Positions 9,073-15,742 of a stretch of 16,052 bases of DNA are shown here, one piece after another. Within the stretch, counting starts at the first letter, position 1. The number at the start of each line of letters is the position of its first letter. The stretch lies in assembly GCF_000701405.1 (NCBI RefSeq), contig NZ_JNIV01000096.1:1-16052 (forward strand), read 5' to 3'. This DNA comes from Deinococcus marmoris DSM 12784 (lineage in GTDB: Bacteria > Deinococcota > Deinococci > Deinococcales > Deinococcaceae). The position numbers were made by a program, and so were the translations under genes. The notes beneath the pieces are model-generated. The model searched no databases. It was given only the letters and a program-made list of their open reading frames with translations, and had not been told where the DNA came from.

Positions 9073-10437
9073 ATGACCCAGACGACTTCAAAAACTGCTC
9101 AATCCGAGGCACTGTTCGCCCGCGCCCGCGCCGTGACGCCGGGCGGCGTGAACAGCCCGGTGCGGGCCTTCAAGAGTGTGGGCGGCACGCCGCGCTTCAT
9201 CCGTGAGGCCCACGGCGCGTACCTGACCGACGCCGATGGCGCGCGCTACATCGATTACATCGGCTCGTGGGGGCCGATGATCCTGGGCCACAACCACCCG
9301 GCGGTGCGGGAAGCAGTCTCGGACGCCCTGCAATTCGGCACCAGCTTCGGCGCGCCCGGCGAGCGTGAGGTGGAACTGGCCGAACTGGTCACGCGGCTGA
9401 CGGGCACGGATAAGGTGCGCTTTACCAGCAGCGGCACCGAGGCCACCATGAGCGCGTTGCGGCTGGCACGCGGTTTTACCGGACGCAAGCTGATCGTCAA
9501 GTTCCGGGGCAACTACCACGGCCACGCCGATGGCCTGCTGGTAGAGGCGGGCAGCGGCCTGATGACCAACCTGGACGGGGCTTTGGGCGAATCGGCCCCC
9601 AGCAGCGCGGGCGTGCCCGAGGAATACGCCGCCCTGACGCTGGTGAGCGAGTACAACGACCCGGCGGCGCTGGACACCCTGATGGAGGGGCGCGGCGCAG
9701 AGGTGGCCGCCGTGATCTTCGAGCCGGTGGTGGGTAACGCCGGGGTGCTGATTCCCACCCCCGAATTCCTGGCCGCCCTGCACCGCGTTCAGGGCGTGGG
9801 CGCGCTGCTGATCGCCGACGAGGTGATGACCGGCTTCCGCCTCTCGCTGAACGGGGCGACGGGGCTGCTGGGCTTGAAACCGGACCTGACCTGCTGGGGC
9901 AAGATCATCGGCGGCGGGCTGCCGGTGGGCGCGTATGGCGGGCGCGGGGACGTGATGGACTTCGTCTCGCCGCAGGGGCCGGTGTATCAGGCCGGGACCC
10001 TCAGCGGCAATCCACTGGCGATGGCGGCGGGACTGGCTACCCTGCGGACGCTGGAGGCCGATTCCGGCATCTACGGGCGGCTGGAAAACTACACCTCCCA
10101 GTTGGCAGACGGCCTGAAGACCCTGGCGGCAGAGGCGGGCGTGGCGATCAGCGTCAACCAGATCGGCTCCATGCTCACGCCGTTCTTTCAAGGCGCGCCA
10201 CACAGTTCAGTCCGTGACTATGCTCAGGCCGCCCGCAGCGACACGCAAGGATTCGGACGGTGGTTTCAGGGCCTGCTGTCGCGCGGCATCTACTGGGCAC
10301 CCTCGCAGTTCGAGAGTATTTTTGTCAGCGCCTCACACACGGGGGCCGAACTGGATGCCACACTGGAGGCCGCTCGTGCCGCCTTCGCTGATCTGAACCA
10401 GACCAACCTCGCCGCCCCCGAAGGAGTTTCGCCTTGA
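9073..10437 (+). CDS. hemL: Glutamate-1-semialdehyde 2,1-aminomutase
   Basis: PLP enzyme of the C5 tetrapyrrole pathway; it converts glutamate-1-semialdehyde to 5-aminolevulinate in the cytoplasm. It has 454 residues, close to the usual length plus a slightly long C-terminus. Signatures: TPGGVNSPVRAF near the N-terminus, phosphate-binding SSGTEA (119-124), NYHGH (147-151), ADEVMTGFR (248-256) and the Schiff-base lysine K277 in CWGKIIGGG. The ATG at 9073 follows TAAGGT by seven bases; the frame opens earlier but that would overlap the divergent gene's start. Its TGA overlaps the TTG start of the CoA-binding protein gene, so the two are probably one transcript with coupled translation. Confidence 0.97.
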   Translation: MTQTTSKTAQSEALFARARAVTPGGVNSPVRAFKSVGGTPRFIREAHGAYLTDADGARYIDYIGSWGPMILGHNHPAVREAVSDALQFGTSFGAPGEREVELAELVTRLTGTDKVRFTSSGTEATMSALRLARGFTGRKLIVKFRGNYHGHADGLLVEAGSGLMTNLDGALGESAPSSAGVPEEYAALTLVSEYNDPAALDTLMEGRGAEVAAVIFEPVVGNAGVLIPTPEFLAALHRVQGVGALLIADEVMTGFRLSLNGATGLLGLKPDLTCWGKIIGGGLPVGAYGGRGDVMDFVSPQGPVYQAGTLSGNPLAMAAGLATLRTLEADSGIYGRLENYTSQLADGLKTLAAEAGVAISVNQIGSMLTPFFQGAPHSSVRDYAQAARSDTQGFGRWFQGLLSRGIYWAPSQFESIFVSASHTGAELDATLEAARAAFADLNQTNLAAPEGVSP

Positions 10438-10862
10438 CCCTCGTGCAATCCAACCCGGAGATCGTCCGCGTCCTGACCGAAAACAAGGTGATCGCCGTGG
10501 TGGGCTTTCACCACGACAGCGCCAAGCCTGCCTTTTACGTGCCCGAATACATGTACCGCCAGGGCTACAGCATCATCCCGGTCAATCCGGCGCTGGCGGC
10601 GCGCGGCGAGAGTTATTTTGGCCAGAAGGCGGTGGCGACGCTGGCCGAAATTGCCACTCCGGTGGATATCGTGGATGTGTTTCGCCGCAGCGACAAGGTG
10701 CCGGACCATCTGGAGGACATCCTGGCGATGCACCCACTGCCGAAAGTGGTGTGGCTGCAACTGGGCATCCGCAACGACGCCGTGGCCCGCGAACTGACTG
10801 CGCGCGGCATCGACGTGGTGCAGGACCGCTGCCTGCTGGCCGATCACCGCGCCCTGCTGTAA
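10434..10862 (+). CDS. CoA-binding domain protein (YccU-like)
   Basis: Small cytoplasmic protein of 142 residues consisting of one Rossmann-type CoA-binding domain, as in YccU and the N-terminus of succinyl-CoA synthetase-like proteins. Recognisable segments: IAVVGFHHDSAKPAFYV (20-36), GYSIIPVNP (44-52), VDIVDVFRRSDKVP (78-91) and VVWLQLGI (106-113). The metabolic role of this family is not established. The TTG start at 10434 overlaps the hemL stop by four bases (TTGA), with AAGGAG seven bases upstream at 10421-10426 inside hemL. GTG at 10443 is an alternative start. The pairing with hemL suggests cotranscription. Confidence 0.92.
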   Translation: MTLVQSNPEIVRVLTENKVIAVVGFHHDSAKPAFYVPEYMYRQGYSIIPVNPALAARGESYFGQKAVATLAEIATPVDIVDVFRRSDKVPDHLEDILAMHPLPKVVWLQLGIRNDAVARELTARGIDVVQDRCLLADHRALL

Positions 10863-10874
10863 CCGGGCAGAGGT

Positions 10875-11662
10875 GTGGAGCCGTTCCCGCCGCCCGATCT
10901 GGGACGGAGGATGTCCCGTTCAGCGCCCACGGCCTGAAGCTGGATATCCTCCGTCCCAGAATCAGAAATGCTGAACCTGTTCCCGCTGTCCTGCACCTGC
11001 ACGGCGGGGCCTGGGTGATGTTCGGCAAATGGCCCACCGCCAACGTATTTCTGGCGCGGGCCGGGTTCGTGACTATCAGTGCGGATTACCGCCTCGCGCC
11101 GCATTCGATCTTCCCCGCCCAGCTTCACGATGTCCGGGCGGCGGTGCGCTGGCTGAGGGCGCACGCCTCAGAATTGGGCACCGATCCACAGCGCATCGGT
11201 GCGTGGGGCGTCAGCGCCGGGGCGCATCTGGCCGGACTGCTGGGCACGGCGGCAGGGGCTGGACTGGGGGACCCGGACGCTGAACATTCCTCCCACGTGC
11301 AGGCAGTGGGCAACGTCAGCGGCGTGATGGATTTCCTCGATCCAGCATTCAATTTCGGGCCGCAACCCCTGCCCCTCTTCGGCTCAGCGCTGGCCGACTG
11401 CCGGGAACAGGCCGCCCTCGCCAGCCCGCTGACCCATGCTGGGATCGACTCGCCGCCCTTCCTGCATCTGCACGGTATCCATGACGACGAGGTGCCCGCC
11501 TCACAGGCGCGGCGGATGCACGCGGCCTTTCAGAAAGCCGGAGCCGAGAGCGAACTCGTCGAACTGGACGGCGATCACTACATCAACGACACCCACCGGG
11601 CCGAGGTGGAGGCGCGGTTGCTGGCCTTCTTCTGCCGCAAGCTGAAGCACACGCGGGGTTAA
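10875..11662 (+). CDS. Alpha/beta hydrolase (esterase/lipase type), 5' end apparently frameshifted
   Basis: Probable cytoplasmic esterase or lipase. Oxyanion motif HGGAW (11000-11014), nucleophile Ser codon 11213-11215 in GVSAG, Asp in HDDEV (11483-11488) and His codon 11576-11578 (DGDHY) make a complete triad. The 5' end is a problem. The hydrolase frame has no ATG, GTG or TTG between the previous stop (10862) and the GTG-ATG just after HGGAW. In another frame, GTG at 10875 reads VEPFPPPDLG and would join smoothly to TEDVPFSAHGLKLDIL if the GGG at 10901-10903 had one more G. A GTG at 10751 gives an uninterrupted frame but needs 112 bases of overlap and an Arg-rich N-terminus that looks like out-of-frame reading of the CoA-binding gene. 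I favour a 1-base deletion, sequence error or slippage site. Confidence 0.75.
10898..10960. repeat. 15-bp perfect inverted repeat at hydrolase start
   Basis: Bases 10898-10912 (TCTGGGACGGAGGAT) and 10946-10960 are exact reverse complements with a 33-base loop. The left arm includes the GGG where the reading frame seems to break. It lies 36 bases past the CoA-binding gene's stop. There is no T-run after it. It could attenuate or end the hemL transcript, or affect translation of the hydrolase. Confidence 0.8.
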
Positions 11663-11680
11663 ACCCAACCTCAGCCCCGC
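11653..11680. terminator. Short stem spanning two convergent stops
   Basis: GCGGGG (11653-11658) can pair with CCCCGC (11675-11680) around a 16-base loop that covers the stop codons of the two convergent genes. Only 6 bp and no T-run; a weak shared terminator is possible. Confidence 0.2.
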
Positions 11681-12771
11681 ATCAGGAAATTCTCGATGAT
11701 CGCGTGGTGGTCCTCGAAGAACAGTTCGGGGGAAGACAGCGCCTCGCCCAGCGGCATCCACAGCGCGTCGGCGGCGTCGCTTCCGCCCTGAAGCCGGGGC
11801 AACTGGCCGATGCCCAGATCGAAGTGAAAGGCGTGGGTCACGGTGCGCCCGCGCAGGCTGCGTTCGGGGTAGTCGAAAACGGCACTGCCGCGCAGGGCGG
11901 CCCGCAGGTTCACGCCCGCGCCCAGACCGGTTTCCTCGTGGGTCTCGCGCACGGCGCAGTCCAGCAGGGTCTCGTGTTGCTCCAGAAAGCCGCCAGGCAT
12001 GGCGAGGCGGCCCCGTCCCGGCATCCCACCGCGCTTGACCAGCAGCACATGGCCGCTGCGCGTCACGACGGCGTCGGCGGTCACGAACACAGGCGGAAAA
12101 GGCGCGTCGGCCCAGGCGGCCCGGTACTCGCGCAGGTGGTCGTACTCGGCGCGCAGTTCGGCATATTCGGGGGTGACATGAAAGGCGTCCAGAAAGGCGT
12201 GGACGGCAGGCGGCACCATGGCGCGCACCGTGTCCAGATGGCCCCCAAAATACGCCCGGCGCACATCGGTGGCGCTCAGCGGACTGACCACATGGCTGGG
12301 AATGAACTCCCAGGCCGGAAACGAGCGCAGGTAATAGCTGCTGTCGTCCTTGACATGCCCGATCAGGGCCACGTCGCTGCTGCCGCGCGTGAAGTGCTGC
12401 ACGCCGCGCTGCACCTCGGAAAGCCACAGCGCCTCGTTGTAATAGTAGTCGCGCACATGCACGAACAGCAGCCGCGCGCGGGCGATCCCGGCCTCCAGCA
12501 GCATGGCCGTGATGACGTCCTGGCGTTCGTCGGCGGTGAACGGATTTTTGGGATTGCGCGCTGCACGGGCCGAGCCGATCACCACGATCAGCTTCTGCAC
12601 ACTTTGCAAAGCCTCCAGCATCACCAGCAGGTGCGCGGCGTGCGGCGGCTCAAACCGCCCAATGTACACGCCAAAGGTGCGTTTGCGGCGCGTGGGCAGC
12701 GAAACCAGCGCGGTGTCACCGGAGGTTGCGCCGCCAGCAAAAGAAGAATCAGGTTCTGACATTTCACTCAT
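11671..12771 (-). CDS. Bifunctional NMN adenylyltransferase / Nudix hydrolase
   Basis: Two-domain cytoplasmic enzyme of 366 residues like cyanobacterial Slr0787. The N-terminal nucleotidyltransferase domain has [10 protein letters not shown] with the HxxH pair (H44, H47) and the LSATDVR motif (165-171, the family's ISTxxR equivalent), expected to make NAD from NMN and ATP. The C-terminal Nudix domain has a complete Nudix box at 261-283 (G261, E267, RE at 275-276, EE at 279-280, G282); relatives hydrolyse ADP-ribose. Together they would link NAD synthesis to recycling of ADP-ribose. The ATG at 12771 follows TAATTT by seven bases; a second ATG at 12762 is possible. It is divergent from a secreted protein gene across an A+T-rich spacer. 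Confidence 0.92.
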   Translation of the reverse strand: MSEMSEPDSSFAGGATSGDTALVSLPTRRKRTFGVYIGRFEPPHAAHLLVMLEALQSVQKLIVVIGSARAARNPKNPFTADERQDVITAMLLEAGIARARLLFVHVRDYYYNEALWLSEVQRGVQHFTRGSSDVALIGHVKDDSSYYLRSFPAWEFIPSHVVSPLSATDVRRAYFGGHLDTVRAMVPPAVHAFLDAFHVTPEYAELRAEYDHLREYRAAWADAPFPPVFVTADAVVTRSGHVLLVKRGGMPGRGRLAMPGGFLEQHETLLDCAVRETHEETGLGAGVNLRAALRGSAVFDYPERSLRGRTVTHAFHFDLGIGQLPRLQGGSDAADALWMPLGEALSSPELFFEDHHAIIENFLMRG

Positions 12772-12778
12772 CTTCTAG

Positions 12779-12784
12779 AAATTA
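12779..12784 (-). promoter_or_regulatory. Leaderless -10 box TAATTT for NMNAT/Nudix gene
   Basis: TAATTT on the minus strand ends seven bases before the ATG at 12771. A perfect TTGACA lies at 12812-12807, 22 bases upstream, too far for ideal spacing. The 6-bp inverted repeat ATTAAA (12781-12786) / TTTAAT (12798-12803) overlaps this box and could be an operator. Confidence 0.5.
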
Positions 12785-12848
12785 AAGATGAGAATTATTT
12801 AATATCTGTCAAACCCAATCTTCTTGCACAGGCTCAGGGCAGACCCGC

Positions 12849-12854
12849 TATTGT
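12849..12854 (+). promoter_or_regulatory. Leaderless -10 box TATTGT for YbjN-like gene
   Basis: TATTGT ends six bases before the ATG at 12861. TTGCAC at 12824-12829 could act as -35 with a 19-base spacer. No Shine-Dalgarno is seen. Confidence 0.5.
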
Positions 12855-12860
12855 GAGCGT

Positions 12861-13358
12861 ATGAACAAAAAAACATTTTTGGCTGGCGCGCTCCTGCTGT
12901 CCCTCTCTGGCGCGGCCCTGGCAGGCGGGGCAGGCGCGCCCACGACGGGCGCAAACGCCCAGGTCCAGGCGGCCACCCCCACCGCCATCGCTGCCGCCCT
13001 GCGTGAAGCGGGCTACAAGGTCACCATGAACCCCACGGACCCCGACAGCGATCCCAGCATGACCGTGGATACCGGCGATTACGAGGTAGACGTGTGGCTC
13101 AGCGGCTGCGAGGCAGGAATCTGCTCGCGTGCCACGGCCAGCTCCTACTGGGACTACACCGACGACGAGGACAGCCTGGACACCGAGCTGACCAACGAGT
13201 GGAACGGCAACTACTACACCCAGGCTTATGTCTACGAGGCGGCGTATTACCTGGACAGCACCATCCCCATCCGGGGCGGCTACACCAAGGCGGCGCTGAA
13301 AGCCTGGATGGTGGAGTACCTGGACGACGTCTCGGCCTTCGAGGAAGAACTGCCCTGA
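12861..13358 (+). CDS. Secreted YbjN-like domain protein
   Basis: Exported protein of 165 residues. A standard signal peptide (KK, hydrophobic core, ALA before G22) is followed by a domain with the YbjN pattern: a helix plus GYKVTM (TAIAAALREAGYKV, 41-54), a strand DYEVDVWLSGC (73-83), then LTNEWNGNYYTQAYVYEAAYYLDS (110-133, with the family's NxWN) and a final helix ending in AFEEEL. C83 and C88 may form a disulphide. YbjN proteins are often cytoplasmic regulators; secreted versions are of unknown role. The mature protein is strongly acidic. The start is supported by a TATTGT box, and a terminator follows 46 bases after the stop. Confidence 0.85.
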   Translation: MNKKTFLAGALLLSLSGAALAGGAGAPTTGANAQVQAATPTAIAAALREAGYKVTMNPTDPDSDPSMTVDTGDYEVDVWLSGCEAGICSRATASSYWDYTDDEDSLDTELTNEWNGNYYTQAYVYEAAYYLDSTIPIRGGYTKAALKAWMVEYLDDVSAFEEELP

Positions 13359-13368
13359 GCCACGTATT

Positions 13369-13397
13369 CTGAACACAGCACACTGAACACAGAACAC
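13369..13397. repeat. Short direct repeats of GAACAC
   Basis: CTGAACACAG occurs at 13369-13378 and 13383-13392, exactly 14 bases apart, with a third GAACAC at 13392-13397. They lie between the YbjN-like stop and its terminator. A binding site or chance simple repeat are both possible. Confidence 0.6.
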
Positions 13398-13404
13398 GCA
13401 GCGG

Positions 13405-13431
13405 ATGGAGGCCACGACGGTCTCCATTTTT
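13405..13431 (+). terminator. Intrinsic terminator after YbjN-like gene
   Basis: A 9-bp stem (13405-13413 with 13419-13427, one G-U pair) closes a 5-base loop ACGAC and runs straight into T bases at 13427-13431. It is the best canonical terminator in the window and separates the YbjN-like gene from mgsA. Confidence 0.8.
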
Positions 13432-13483
13432 CTGTGCAGCCTTGGTATCCAACCCCGCTTCCAGCCCATGAGAAACTGTGCCC

Positions 13484-13897
13484 ATGACCGCACCGATTCC
13501 CACGGCGCCCCCACGGCAGGTGGCGCTGATCGCGCACGACAAGAAAAAGCTGGAACTGGCGATGTTTGCGCTGGCCCACCGCGATATCCTCTCGCACTTC
13601 CCTCTGGTGGCGACAGGAACCACCGGGGCGATCCTGCACAAGCAGACGGGTCTGGAGGTAGAGCGGGTGCTGTCGGGGCCGCTCGGCGGGGACCAGCAGA
13701 TCGGCGCGCGGCTGGCCGAGGAACGGGTGCTGGCGGTCTTTTTCTTCCGTGACCCGCTGACTGCCCAGCCGCACGAGCCGGACGTCAGCGCCCTGGTGCG
13801 CCTGTGCGACGTGCATGACGTCCCCCTGGCCACCAATCCGGCCAGCGCCCAGGCCCTGATGCTGTGGCTACGTGAGCAGATCGACGCTTCTGCCTGA
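13484..13897 (+). CDS. mgsA: Methylglyoxal synthase
   Basis: Cytoplasmic enzyme of 137 residues converting dihydroxyacetone phosphate to methylglyoxal and phosphate, a glycolytic bypass under phosphate limitation. The alignment with E. coli MgsA is clear by eye: IAHDKKK (H18, D19), TGTTG (44-48), [11 protein letters not shown] (64-74, catalytic base D70), FFRDPL (87-92, D90) and PHEPD (H97, D100). All active-site residues are kept. ATG at 13484 is preferred; a GTG two codons upstream is possible. GAAACT sits six bases before the ATG, a poor match to the TANNNT boxes of its neighbours. It converges on comF with six bases between stops. Confidence 0.95.
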   Translation: MTAPIPTAPPRQVALIAHDKKKLELAMFALAHRDILSHFPLVATGTTGAILHKQTGLEVERVLSGPLGGDQQIGARLAEERVLAVFFFRDPLTAQPHEPDVSALVRLCDVHDVPLATNPASAQALMLWLREQIDASA

Positions 13898-13903
13898 TTG
13901 GCT

Positions 13904-14527
13904 TCAGCGCGCGATCACAGCGACATAAATCCTTGCCGCACCCGCCGCGTACAGGGCGTCCTGACAGGCCAGCAGCGTACTTCCAGAAGTCATTACATCA
14001 TCAATCAGAAGCAGGGGACCGGAAGGAAGCCTGCCGGGTCTGACCGCGAACGCTCCGGCCATCTCGTGGCGTCCGGCGGCGTGCTGGCGGGCCTGCTGAC
14101 GTGTGGCGCGGGTGCGGCTCAGGGCGTCCACGCTGGGAATTTCCAGGGTGCGGGCCACCTCGCGGGCCAGCAATTCAGCCTGGTTATAACCGCGCTGGCG
14201 CTGGCGGGAGGGATGCAAAGGCACAGGAATAACCGCGCCGATGGCCCAGTTCGCGGGAACGCCTGCCGCCAGCGCCCCACCCAGTACCCCAGCCAGCTCA
14301 CGCGCCCCGCCAAATTTCAGGGCGCGCACGGCCCGGCGGCCCACCCCCCGGTAACGGCCCAGCGTGACCAGATGCGGCTCGGGATGCGGGCGGAGTGGAC
14401 TGTATGACTCGACACGGGCATGCAATTCAGCCCGGCAGGCACGGCACAGTCCCACCTGCCGCCCCAGTTGCGCGCCGCAGCCAGGGCAGGCGCGGGGAAG
14501 CAGGGTTCGCCACAGGCCAGCCAGCAT
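13904..14527 (-). CDS. comF: ComF family phosphoribosyltransferase-like protein
   Basis: Cytoplasmic protein of 207 residues. An N-terminal zinc-ribbon with C14, C17, C28 and C31 is followed by a phosphoribosyltransferase domain: IPVPLHPSRQRQRGYNQ (100-116, the ComF-specific segment) and the PRPP-binding loop LLLIDDVMTSGST (172-184). ComF proteins are required for natural transformation, acting with the single-strand DNA import machinery; Deinococcus is naturally competent, so this role fits. The ATG at 14527 follows TAGACT by seven bases, so it can be transcribed on its own although the unknown upstream gene ends only 34 bases before. Confidence 0.92.
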   Translation of the reverse strand: MLAGLWRTLLPRACPGCGAQLGRQVGLCRACRAELHARVESYSPLRPHPEPHLVTLGRYRGVGRRAVRALKFGGARELAGVLGGALAAGVPANWAIGAVIPVPLHPSRQRQRGYNQAELLAREVARTLEIPSVDALSRTRATRQQARQHAAGRHEMAGAFAVRPGRLPSGPLLLIDDVMTSGSTLLACQDALYAAGAARIYVAVIAR

Positions 14528-14534
14528 GACCCTC

Positions 14535-14540
14535 AGTCTA
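14535..14540 (-). promoter_or_regulatory. Leaderless -10 box TAGACT for comF
   Basis: TAGACT on the minus strand ends seven bases before the comF ATG. The 9-mer GTTAGACTG is shared with the promoter of the next gene upstream (start 15086). Confidence 0.6.
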
Positions 14541-14561
14541 ACGGCTGCAAGGTTAGATCAC

Positions 14562-15086
14562 TTACGCCGCACCAGTTGCCACAAGCTCGTCCAGAAACAG
14601 CGGCGGCATGGTGTCCTCGATGCGCTGCCACGCGCGCGACAACCCATCCGGGTCCAGCATCGGGGCCGCCAGGGTCAGGCAGGCCAGATGGTGCGCGCAG
14701 ACCCGCTGCACCCCACTGTCGCCCAGCCGTGAACGTTCGCTGGCAGTCAGCAGGGCGGCAAAGGCAGCGGGATGACCCAGCGCAGGGTGACTGCCCTCAT
14801 AGATGGCGGCGCGCAGAAAGGCCGCCACCTCGGCGGGATTGAGCCAGAAGCCGAACATCAAGGTGTCCGACAGGCTGTCCAGCCGCCGCATCTGCGCCGC
14901 GTCCATCCCCCATTTGATCAGGCTGCGGGCCAGATCCTGCCGCTCGATACGGGTCACGGCGTATTCGGGCAGGGTCAGTTGCTCACCGCCCGGCGCGACC
15001 CGGCCCCCCACGGCGGCACGCAGGCGGTAGGCCAGCACGTAGCCCTGATACTCGCGTAACATCTCCGACACTGGCACACCGCTCAT
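14562..15086 (-). CDS. Protein of unknown function upstream of comF
   Basis: Cytoplasmic protein of 174 residues that I do not recognise; no signal peptide or membrane segment. It looks all-helical in the second half, with notable features MLREYQGYVLAYRLRAAVGG near the N-terminus, an EYAVTRIERQDLARSLIKW segment, an Asn-Pro turn in GFWLNPAEVAAFLRAAI, and a Cys-His-His cluster (CAHHLACL). It is coding by its length, clean start and G+C pattern. It lies on the same strand as comF and uses the same GTTAGACTG promoter, so the two may share control. The start at 15086 follows TAGACT by six bases. Confidence 0.78.
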   Translation of the reverse strand: MSGVPVSEMLREYQGYVLAYRLRAAVGGRVAPGGEQLTLPEYAVTRIERQDLARSLIKWGMDAAQMRRLDSLSDTLMFGFWLNPAEVAAFLRAAIYEGSHPALGHPAAFAALLTASERSRLGDSGVQRVCAHHLACLTLAAPMLDPDGLSRAWQRIEDTMPPLFLDELVATGAA

Positions 15087-15092
15087 GGGGGC

Positions 15093-15098
15093 AGTCTA
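15093..15098 (-). promoter_or_regulatory. Leaderless -10 box TAGACT for unknown gene
   Basis: TAGACT on the minus strand ends six bases before the ATG at 15086, with only GCCCCC between, so no ribosome site is possible. Confidence 0.6.
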
Positions 15099-15170
15099 AC
15101 GGTGCAGCAGCGGTTCGTATGGTGATTTTTGCGCGGTTGATCAGCCCCACCCTCCGCCGCATTTCAGCTC

Positions 15171-15192
15171 CTGTCTACTCAACCCTGTCTAC
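15171..15192. repeat. CTGTCTAC direct repeat in divergent spacer
   Basis: CTGTCTAC occurs at 15171-15178 and 15185-15192, 14 bases apart, in the 206-base spacer before the 92-residue gene. TAAGCT at 15223-15228 is a possible -10 downstream of it, giving a leader of about 58 bases. Nothing else is clear in this spacer. Confidence 0.4.
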
Positions 15193-15292
15193 GGTGGGAC
15201 AAACAGCAAGGCGCACTCGACATAAGCTGGAGCCATCAAGGGCAAGACAACCAGAGAGCAGGAGGGGCCACGGCCCAGAGGAGCAGTGATTC

Positions 15293-15571
15293 ATGCATCT
15301 GCTGAGGCAGGCCCACCCATTCGAGTACCGCACGGCGAGCGGCCTGGACGCCGAGGGACACGCGGACCTGTGGATCACCGTGAGCGGTAGCCGGGCCGTA
15401 CTGGTGCTGAGCGGCTGTCCGCTGGGAGACGCCGCTGCCGCCCTGAATACCCTGCATTACACCTGGCTTCCCTATCTGCTGCGCCCAGAGACCCAGATGC
15501 TGGCTCTGGCCCTGCATCCCCGCCGCGAAGGAGTCAAGGCCCGCGCGCTGGTGCTGCCTTTAAGCGCATAG
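15293..15571 (+). CDS. Small protein of unknown function (92 residues)
   Basis: I do not recognise this protein. It has no signal peptide or transmembrane segment. The sequence suggests a small alpha/beta fold: strands at DLWITVSG (25-32) and RAVLVLSGC (34-42), a helix at GDAAAALNTLHYTWLPYLL, then MLALALHP and KARALVLPLS strands. It has a proper ribosome site, AGAGGAG at 15277-15283, nine bases before ATG, which argues that it is translated and sets it apart from the leaderless neighbours. It is followed by a tandem repeat and an insertion sequence, so its downstream context has probably been changed. Confidence 0.7.
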   Translation: MHLLRQAHPFEYRTASGLDAEGHADLWITVSGSRAVLVLSGCPLGDAAAALNTLHYTWLPYLLRPETQMLALALHPRREGVKARALVLPLSA

Positions 15572-15587
15572 AGAGAACCGGTCTCGG

Positions 15588-15613
15588 GCTGCGTGATTAA
15601 GTTGCGTGATTAA
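15588..15613. repeat. 13-bp tandem repeat near IS element
   Basis: Two adjacent copies of a 13-mer ending in TGCGTGATTAA, 15588-15600 and 15601-15613, differ at one base. It begins 17 bases after the stop of the 92-residue gene and about 130 bases before the transposase start. It may be simple slippage or mark disturbance near the IS insertion. The exact left end of the IS cannot be set because its right end is outside the window. Confidence 0.7.
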
Positions 15614-15729
15614 AGTGTGGCATGGCGGCTGTGCAGGACCGCCGTAGTGGGCTGGATTGCGGGTGCGTGCAGCAGAGTGCGGACGAGATGTTTGGATTCC
15701 TGTCTCATACGGACTCCGATTAAATATTT

Positions 15730-15735
15730 TACAAT
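15730..15735 (+). promoter_or_regulatory. Leaderless -10 box TACAAT for transposase
   Basis: TACAAT ends seven bases before the ATG at 15743, in an A+T-rich stretch. The mobile gene uses the same promoter-start arrangement as the host genes. Confidence 0.55.
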
Positions 15736-15742
15736 ATATGCC

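Noticed and set aside
9088..10203. Long minus-strand open frame of 371 codons
   Set aside because: It lies wholly antisense to hemL, whose product is certain; its composition (rich in His, Arg, Gln, Ala) is that of a G+C-rich shadow frame.
10751..11662. GTG at 10751 as the true start of the alpha/beta hydrolase
   Set aside because: It needs 112 bases of overlap with the CoA-binding gene, and the added N-terminus is an Arg/Gly/Pro-rich out-of-frame reading of that gene.
11704..12759. Plus-strand open frame of 351 codons
   Set aside because: Antisense shadow of the NMNAT/Nudix gene, no motifs, biased composition.
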